Source: an uncultured bacterium (GTDB lineage: Bacteria > Actinomycetota > Coriobacteriia > Coriobacteriales > Coriobacteriaceae). Taken from it: DNA of 17,144 nucleotides. Below the pieces are notes generated by a model. It did not search any database. It saw only the letters and a list, made by a program, of their open reading frames with translations, and had not been told where the DNA came from. Below are positions 13,743 through 17,144 of the stretch, in pieces. How positions within the stretch are numbered: position 1 is the first letter of the stretch; every line of letters starts with the position of its first letter. The position numbers and the translations under genes are program-made. Location of the stretch: positions 1 through 17,144 of the forward strand of contig CAJMOL010000009.1 in assembly GCA_905215095.1 (NCBI GenBank), read 5' to 3'.

Positions 13743-15361
13743 TGACCGACGTGCGCGAGGCTGCGCAGGGCCTTATCGAATATGCCATCCACCGATCGAT
13801 GATCGGACAGGACGACCGCATCTGGGCCTACAACACCATTCTGGAGTGCATCGGCGCCACGGGCCCCGCGCTCGACATGGCCTGGGCGCTCCAGGTTGAG
13901 AAACTATCGCTCTTGCACCCCGATACACTCCCCGACTTTGATCTTGAAGGCACGCTTGCCGCGCTTTCCGAGGCCGCCGTTGCCAACGGTGCCGCCGAGG
14001 ACACGGCATCGGGCCGAGACCGCATCGCCATGCGCATCATGGGTGTGCTGATGCCGAGGCCTTCGGTTGTAAACGAGGAATTCAACGGCCGCATTGGTGT
14101 CAACGAGCCCCGCGCCGCAACCGACTGGTTCTACGGTCTATGCTGCGACGCCGGCTACGTGCGCCGTGCCGCCATCGCGCGCAACATCAAATGGAGTACT
14201 TCCACCAACTGGGGTGACCTGGAGATCACCATCAACCTGTCAAAGCCCGAAAAGGACCCGCGCGATATTGCCGCGGCCGGTGCCGCCAAAAACACGAGCG
14301 AGAAGTATCCCGCCTGTCAGCTGTGCATCGAGAACGAGGGCTACCCTGGACGCTCCGCCGCAGCCGACGGCGGTGCCCATCCCGCCCGTCAGAACCTGCG
14401 AGTTATCCCTATCCAGCTCGACGGCGAGCGCTGGGGCTTCCAGTACAGCCCGTATGCGTATTTTAACGAGCACTGCATTACGATGAGCTCCGAGCATCGC
14501 CCGATGCACGTGGACCGCAAGGGGCTGACCTGCCTGCTCGATTTTGTGGACCTGTTCCCGCACTACTTCATCGGCTCCAACGCCGACCTGCCCATCGTGG
14601 GCGGCTCGATCTTGTCGCATGACCACTTCCAGGGCGGCGCGCACGAGTTCCCCATGATGCATGCCGCCGAGGTCTCGCAGTTTAGCGTGCCCGGCTTTGA
14701 CCAAGTCACTGGCACTGTGCTGCAGTGGCCGCTCTCGGTGCTGCGCCTTCGCTCGCACGACCGCACCCAGCTGCTCGATGCCGCCGAGAAGATAATCCTC
14801 GCCTGGCGGGAGTGGACCGATGCGTCCGTAGGCGTCATCGCACACACGGCTGACGGTGTGGCCCACAACACCGTGACGCCCGTCATTCGCCGCGTCGACT
14901 CCCGCGGCAACGCCGGCGGCGAGATCTACGAGGCCTACCTGGCGCTTCGCTGCAACATCACGACCGACGAGCATCCGCTGGGCGTATTCCACCCGCATGC
15001 CGAGTACCACCACATTAAGAAGGAGAACATCGGCCTGATCGAAGTCATGGGCCTGGCCATTTTGCCGCCGCGCTTGGTTCCCGAGCTCGGCGCCGTCCGC
15101 GAGCACCTGCTGGCCGCCAAGGTCGACGCAAGCTACGACCTTGGCGCCGCACTCGAGGGCGACGACCTTTGCCGCAGCCACGCCGCATGGGCCGAGGATG
15201 TCTTTGCACGCCGCGCCGATGAACTTACGACCGACAACGCCATCGATATCCTGCACGAGGAGGTCGGCGTGGTGTTTGGCCACGTGCTCGACAACGCCGG
15301 CGTCTTTAAATGGGACGAGGCAGGACGCGCCGCCCAGCAGCGCTTTATCGACTCGCTGTAG
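13733..15361 (+). CDS. galT: UDP-glucose--hexose-1-phosphate uridylyltransferase, class II (Firmicutes-type GalT)
   Basis: The enzyme exchanges UMP between UDP-glucose and galactose 1-phosphate, giving UDP-galactose and glucose 1-phosphate. The 542-residue length, with an N-terminal extension, is that of the long class II GalT rather than the roughly 350-residue E. coli type. The nucleotidyl-transfer site is SHDHFQGG (His296, His298, Gln300). FNEHCITMSSEHRP lies before it and FHPHAEYHHIKKENIGLIEVMG near residues 420-442. The ATG at 13733 lies 10 nt after AAGGGGG and inside the last codons of galK; an ATG at 13742 overlapping the galK stop (TAATG) is also possible. Coupling with galK is clear. 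No galE or galM is in the window, so the UDP-galactose epimerase must be elsewhere. Transcription ends at 15409-15447. Confidence 0.94.
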   Translation: MAVMTDVREAAQGLIEYAIHRSMIGQDDRIWAYNTILECIGATGPALDMAWALQVEKLSLLHPDTLPDFDLEGTLAALSEAAVANGAAEDTASGRDRIAMRIMGVLMPRPSVVNEEFNGRIGVNEPRAATDWFYGLCCDAGYVRRAAIARNIKWSTSTNWGDLEITINLSKPEKDPRDIAAAGAAKNTSEKYPACQLCIENEGYPGRSAAADGGAHPARQNLRVIPIQLDGERWGFQYSPYAYFNEHCITMSSEHRPMHVDRKGLTCLLDFVDLFPHYFIGSNADLPIVGGSILSHDHFQGGAHEFPMMHAAEVSQFSVPGFDQVTGTVLQWPLSVLRLRSHDRTQLLDAAEKIILAWREWTDASVGVIAHTADGVAHNTVTPVIRRVDSRGNAGGEIYEAYLALRCNITTDEHPLGVFHPHAEYHHIKKENIGLIEVMGLAILPPRLVPELGAVREHLLAAKVDASYDLGAALEGDDLCRSHAAWAEDVFARRADELTTDNAIDILHEEVGVVFGHVLDNAGVFKWDEAGRAAQQRFIDSL

Positions 15362-15408
15362 CACGCGAGCTCGAACGCACGCACTTAACAAATAGCGCCT
15401 ACACGACC

Positions 15409-15447
15409 ACGGCGCCCGCCGGCAACATCGCCGACGGGCGCCGTTTT
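15409..15447 (+). terminator. Intrinsic terminator of the galKT operon
   Basis: ACGGCGCCCG (15409-15418) pairs with CGGGCGCCGT (15435-15444). An inner CGGC/GCCG extends the stem after a one-base mismatch, and TTTT follows (15444-15447). The stem is very GC-rich and the T-tract short. Confidence 0.85.
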
Positions 15448-15479
15448 CTGATGCAAGGGTAGCTAATTTGCACCAAAAC

Positions 15480-15527
15480 AAGGAGTGTTCCAAACTGCCG
15501 GCAGAGAAGGAACGTCCCCAGGTGCCG
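15480..15527 (+). repeat. 48-nt direct repeat, left copy, flanking the ATPase cassette
   Basis: This block, beginning AAGGAGTGTTCC, matches 16991-17038 at 43 of 48 positions in the same orientation. It contains the 8-bp palindrome TGCCGGCA (15496-15503). It is itself made of two related parts: AAGGAGTGTTCC...CTGCCG and AAGGAACGTCCCC...TGCCG. The GTCCCC motif with short palindromes resembles REP-type intergenic repeats. The two copies bracket the ATPase gene and its control repeats. Confidence 0.75.
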
Positions 15528-15534
15528 ACCTAAA

Positions 15535-15627
15535 CTCCCACATTATTCGATGGAAAAACGTGGTTGCCTCCCACATTATTCGATGGAAAAACGTGGTTTA
15601 CTCCCACATTTTTCGATGGAAAGACCG
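15535..15627 (+). repeat. Three tandem 33-bp palindromic units upstream of the ATPase gene
   Basis: Units start at 15535, 15568 and 15601, exactly 33 nt apart. Units 1 and 2 differ only in their last two bases. Each holds an imperfect palindrome: CCCACATTATTC, a GATG centre, then GAAAAACGTGG. Unit 3 has the left arm CCCACATTTTTC (15603-15614) and the GATG centre. Its right arm is replaced by a new 7-bp hairpin, AAGACCG / CGGTCTT (15621-15637), leading straight into the -10 box. The array is upstream of the likely transcription start, so it probably acts as DNA (operator or activator sites). Confidence 0.85.
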
Positions 15628-15636
15628 AAACGGTCT

Positions 15637-15642
15637 TATACT
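15637..15642 (+). promoter_or_regulatory. -10 box of the AAA_14/DUF4143 ATPase gene
   Basis: TATACT lies just after the third repeat unit; transcription would start near 15649. No good -35 is seen 17 nt upstream; TTCGAT within repeat unit 3 (15612-15617) is 19 nt away. A weak -35 region filled by tandem palindromes suggests that an activator or repressor binds the repeats. Confidence 0.5.
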
Positions 15643-15665
15643 AACCATGATCGTTAGGAGGCAGT

Positions 15666-16967
15666 ATGCAGCGACAGCTAATGGACGAACTCATCGCTTG
15701 GAAATCTAGGGCAAACCGCAAGCCCCTCCTGCTTAAGGGGGCCCGCCAGACGGGAAAAACCTGGCTTCTTAACGAATTCGCAGGCCAGCAGTATCAAAAC
15801 GTCATCCGCTTTGACTTTATGCTCGAACCGGGCGCACGTTCGCTGTTCGACGGAAGCCTTGACCCCAAACGCATCATCTCCCAGATAGAGCTCCTGCGCG
15901 GCCAGACCATAACGCCGACAGACACGCTCATCATCTTCGACGAAATCCAAGAGGCACCGCGTGGCATCACCTCGCTCAAATACTTCAACGAGCTGGCGCC
16001 GGAATACCATATCGTGGCAGCCGGCTCCTATATGGGGCTCGCGCTCCGACGCGAAAACGAGTCGTTCCCCGTCGGCAAGATCGACCAGCTCACCATGCGC
16101 CCCATGGGGTTTGTCGAGTTCGTTCGTGCCGTCGATGGCGATCCGCTCGCAGATGCCATCCTTGCCGCAGACATGGACCTGCTGGCAAACGTTTCCGAAA
16201 AGCTCGAGCGCCTGCTCAAGGAATACCTCGTTGTCGGTGGCATGCCAGAAGTTGTCTCCGCTTTCGCCGCCTCCCACGATTTCATCGAGGCCCGCAGGCT
16301 TCAGCAGCAAATCATCGAAGCTTATGAATCCGATTTTGGCAAGCATGCGCCAGCCCGCATCGTCGAGCGCATGAGGCTGGTTTGGAAATCCCTTCCCGGC
16401 CAGCTCGCAAAGGAAAACAAGAAGTTCGTCTACGGCGCGCTTCGTCCCGGGGCGCGCGCACGCGATTTTGAGGAAAGCCTCCAGTGGCTCATGGACTATG
16501 GAATCGTTCATAAGGTACCGCGTGTTTCCGCCCTAAGAGCACCGCTCACAAGCTACGAGGATCTCTCGGGCTTCAAGCTGTTCTGCATCGACACCGGCAT
16601 CCTCGGAGCACTCTCCGGCCTCACGCCAGCCATTGTTCTGAACGGGCCCGCTGTTTTTACGGAGTTCAAAGGCTCGCTGACCGAGCAATACGTCGCACAG
16701 GAGCTTTTGCTCCAAGGCAAAACTCCTGCGTATTGGTCATCCTCCTCCGGCAATGCAGAGACTGACTTTGCCGTCGACCATGCGGGGACCGTGCTTCCGC
16801 TCGAGGTCAAGGCGGCAGAGAATCTCAAAGCAAAGAGCCTGAGGATTGCCTGCGAGAAGTTCAAGCTCGAGCGCTGCGTGAGAACATCGTTAGCGGCATA
16901 TAGAGACGAAGGCACGCTCGTCAATATTCCGCTCTGGGAGATTGGGCAAATCGACAAGCTGGCATAG
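15666..16967 (+). CDS. AAA_14 / DUF4143 family ATP-binding protein (COG1373 type)
   Basis: This predicted P-loop ATPase has 433 residues. The N-terminal AAA domain has Walker A GARQTGKT (25-32), Walker B LIIFDE (88-93) and a following AAGSYMGLALRRENESFPVGK segment (118-138), as in this family. A winged-helix-like linker (about 175-290) includes EYLVVGGMPE (186-195). The C-terminal DUF4143 part (about 210-400) has FCIDTGIL (306-313) and ends in a PD-(D/E)xK-like core: Glu340, Asp367 (AETDFAV) and E380-V-K382. That core suggests a nuclease-derived fold. The biological role of the family is unknown; I assign none. The ATG at 15666 follows AGGAGG (15656-15661) at 4-nt spacing. The gene stands alone, with three tandem palindromic units in front and 48-nt direct repeats on both sides, as in a transferable cassette. 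No partner gene is visible in the window. Confidence 0.9.
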   Translation: MQRQLMDELIAWKSRANRKPLLLKGARQTGKTWLLNEFAGQQYQNVIRFDFMLEPGARSLFDGSLDPKRIISQIELLRGQTITPTDTLIIFDEIQEAPRGITSLKYFNELAPEYHIVAAGSYMGLALRRENESFPVGKIDQLTMRPMGFVEFVRAVDGDPLADAILAADMDLLANVSEKLERLLKEYLVVGGMPEVVSAFAASHDFIEARRLQQQIIEAYESDFGKHAPARIVERMRLVWKSLPGQLAKENKKFVYGALRPGARARDFEESLQWLMDYGIVHKVPRVSALRAPLTSYEDLSGFKLFCIDTGILGALSGLTPAIVLNGPAVFTEFKGSLTEQYVAQELLLQGKTPAYWSSSSGNAETDFAVDHAGTVLPLEVKAAENLKAKSLRIACEKFKLERCVRTSLAAYRDEGTLVNIPLWEIGQIDKLA

Positions 16968-16990
16968 GCGCTGTGGAGGGGGTGCCCCGT

Positions 16991-17038
16991 AAGGAGTGTC
17001 CCAAACTGCCGGCAAAAAAGGAACGTCCCCATCTGCCG
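16991..17038 (+). repeat. 48-nt direct repeat, right copy, flanking the ATPase cassette
   Basis: This is the right-hand copy of 15480-15527, same orientation, 43 of 48 identical. It starts 24 nt after the ATPase stop codon and again holds TGCCGGCA (17007-17014) and two tandem half-units (AAGGAGTGTCCC and AAGGAACGTCCCC). I see no separate intrinsic terminator between the ATPase stop and this repeat. Confidence 0.75.
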
Positions 17039-17077
17039 CATTCCCGAAGCAAGGCAACGCCGATGTTTTGGCAACGG

Positions 17078-17144
17078 CAGCGAGCGGGCCGCATTTGAGA
17101 CAAGGTGACGTGAAACGAAAGGGCGCTGACCTTCTGGTCGCGCC
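17078..17144 (+). repeat. Truncated second copy of the palindromic element seen at 1229-1325
   Basis: CAAGGTGACGTGAAA (17101-17115) equals the minus strand of 1295-1309. In both copies it is preceded by GAG plus one base. Further upstream a CAGCGA (17078-17083) also occurs at a similar place in the first copy (minus strand, about 1327-1332). A hairpin follows in both, but with different sequence: here GGCGC-T-GACC / GGTC-G-CGCC (17122-17144). The window ends inside the element. Confidence 0.5.

Noticed and set aside
15535..15627. Tandem repeats considered as a small CRISPR array
   Set aside because: The units are directly adjacent with no unique spacers between them, and no cas gene is present.
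15485..15709. Open frame across the 33-bp repeats encoding a repeated 11-residue peptide
   Set aside because: The frame stays open only because 33 is a multiple of three. Its GTG start has AGGA too close to be a usable site, it overlaps the ATPase start, and it would run through the likely promoter.

Overview
The window reads as a chromosomal segment of a high-GC anaerobic actinobacterium, most likely a gut Coriobacteriia member close to Collinsella. This is inferred from the Ala/Arg-rich high-GC coding style, a class-II-type galT directly behind galK, a stand-alone oxygen-scavenging flavodiiron protein, and several families of small intergenic repeats. No rRNA, tRNA, CRISPR array or transposase gene is visible. 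Nothing was compared with a database, so the organism call rests on pattern recognition only.

Layout from left to right. (1) A DAHP synthase gene (156-1187, +) has its own promoter and ends at a hairpin, followed by a nested palindromic intergenic element (about 1229-1325). (2) A two-gene operon on the minus strand encodes a BceAB-type ABC transporter (ATPase 3562-4347, permease 1371-3572) with no two-component system beside it. (3) Divergent from it is a gene for an unusual two-domain repair protein (4496-5485, +): an N-terminal MutT/NUDIX domain fused to a C-terminal Vsr (very short patch repair) endonuclease. A MerR-operator-like dyad lies between the divergent genes. (4) A small unknown ORF (5739-5948), an AraC-family regulator (5974-6912) and a HAD phosphatase (6969-7592) end at a strong bidirectional terminator nested inside a perfect 29-bp inverted repeat. 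(5) A class II fructose/tagatose-bisphosphate aldolase (7814-8671, -) is divergent from a DeoR-family sugar-phosphate repressor (9007-9810, +). (6) A flavodiiron protein gene (9877-11037, -) lies convergent to the DeoR gene. (7) A Leloir galactose locus follows: a LacI/GalR-type repressor (11167-12198, -) divergent from galK (12537-13742, +) and galT (13733-15361, +). Three near-identical LacI-type operators sit in the shared control region. (8) The window ends with an AAA_14/DUF4143 ATPase (15666-16967, +), preceded by three 33-bp tandem palindromic units and bracketed by 48-nt direct repeats. A second, truncated copy of the palindromic element from region 1 appears to begin at the right edge.

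The genes fit together mainly as carbon metabolism. GalK and GalT feed galactose into glycolysis under LacI control. The aldolase/DeoR pair handles a hexose or ketose bisphosphate. The AraC/HAD pair may serve another sugar or an unknown signal. The flavodiiron protein, the MutT-Vsr fusion and the BceAB transporter look like stress functions (oxygen or NO, oxidised nucleotides and deaminated methylcytosine, and peptide antibiotics respectively).

The strongest candidates for undescribed biology are the NUDIX-Vsr fusion and the repeat-bracketed, repeat-driven AAA_14/DUF4143 cassette.
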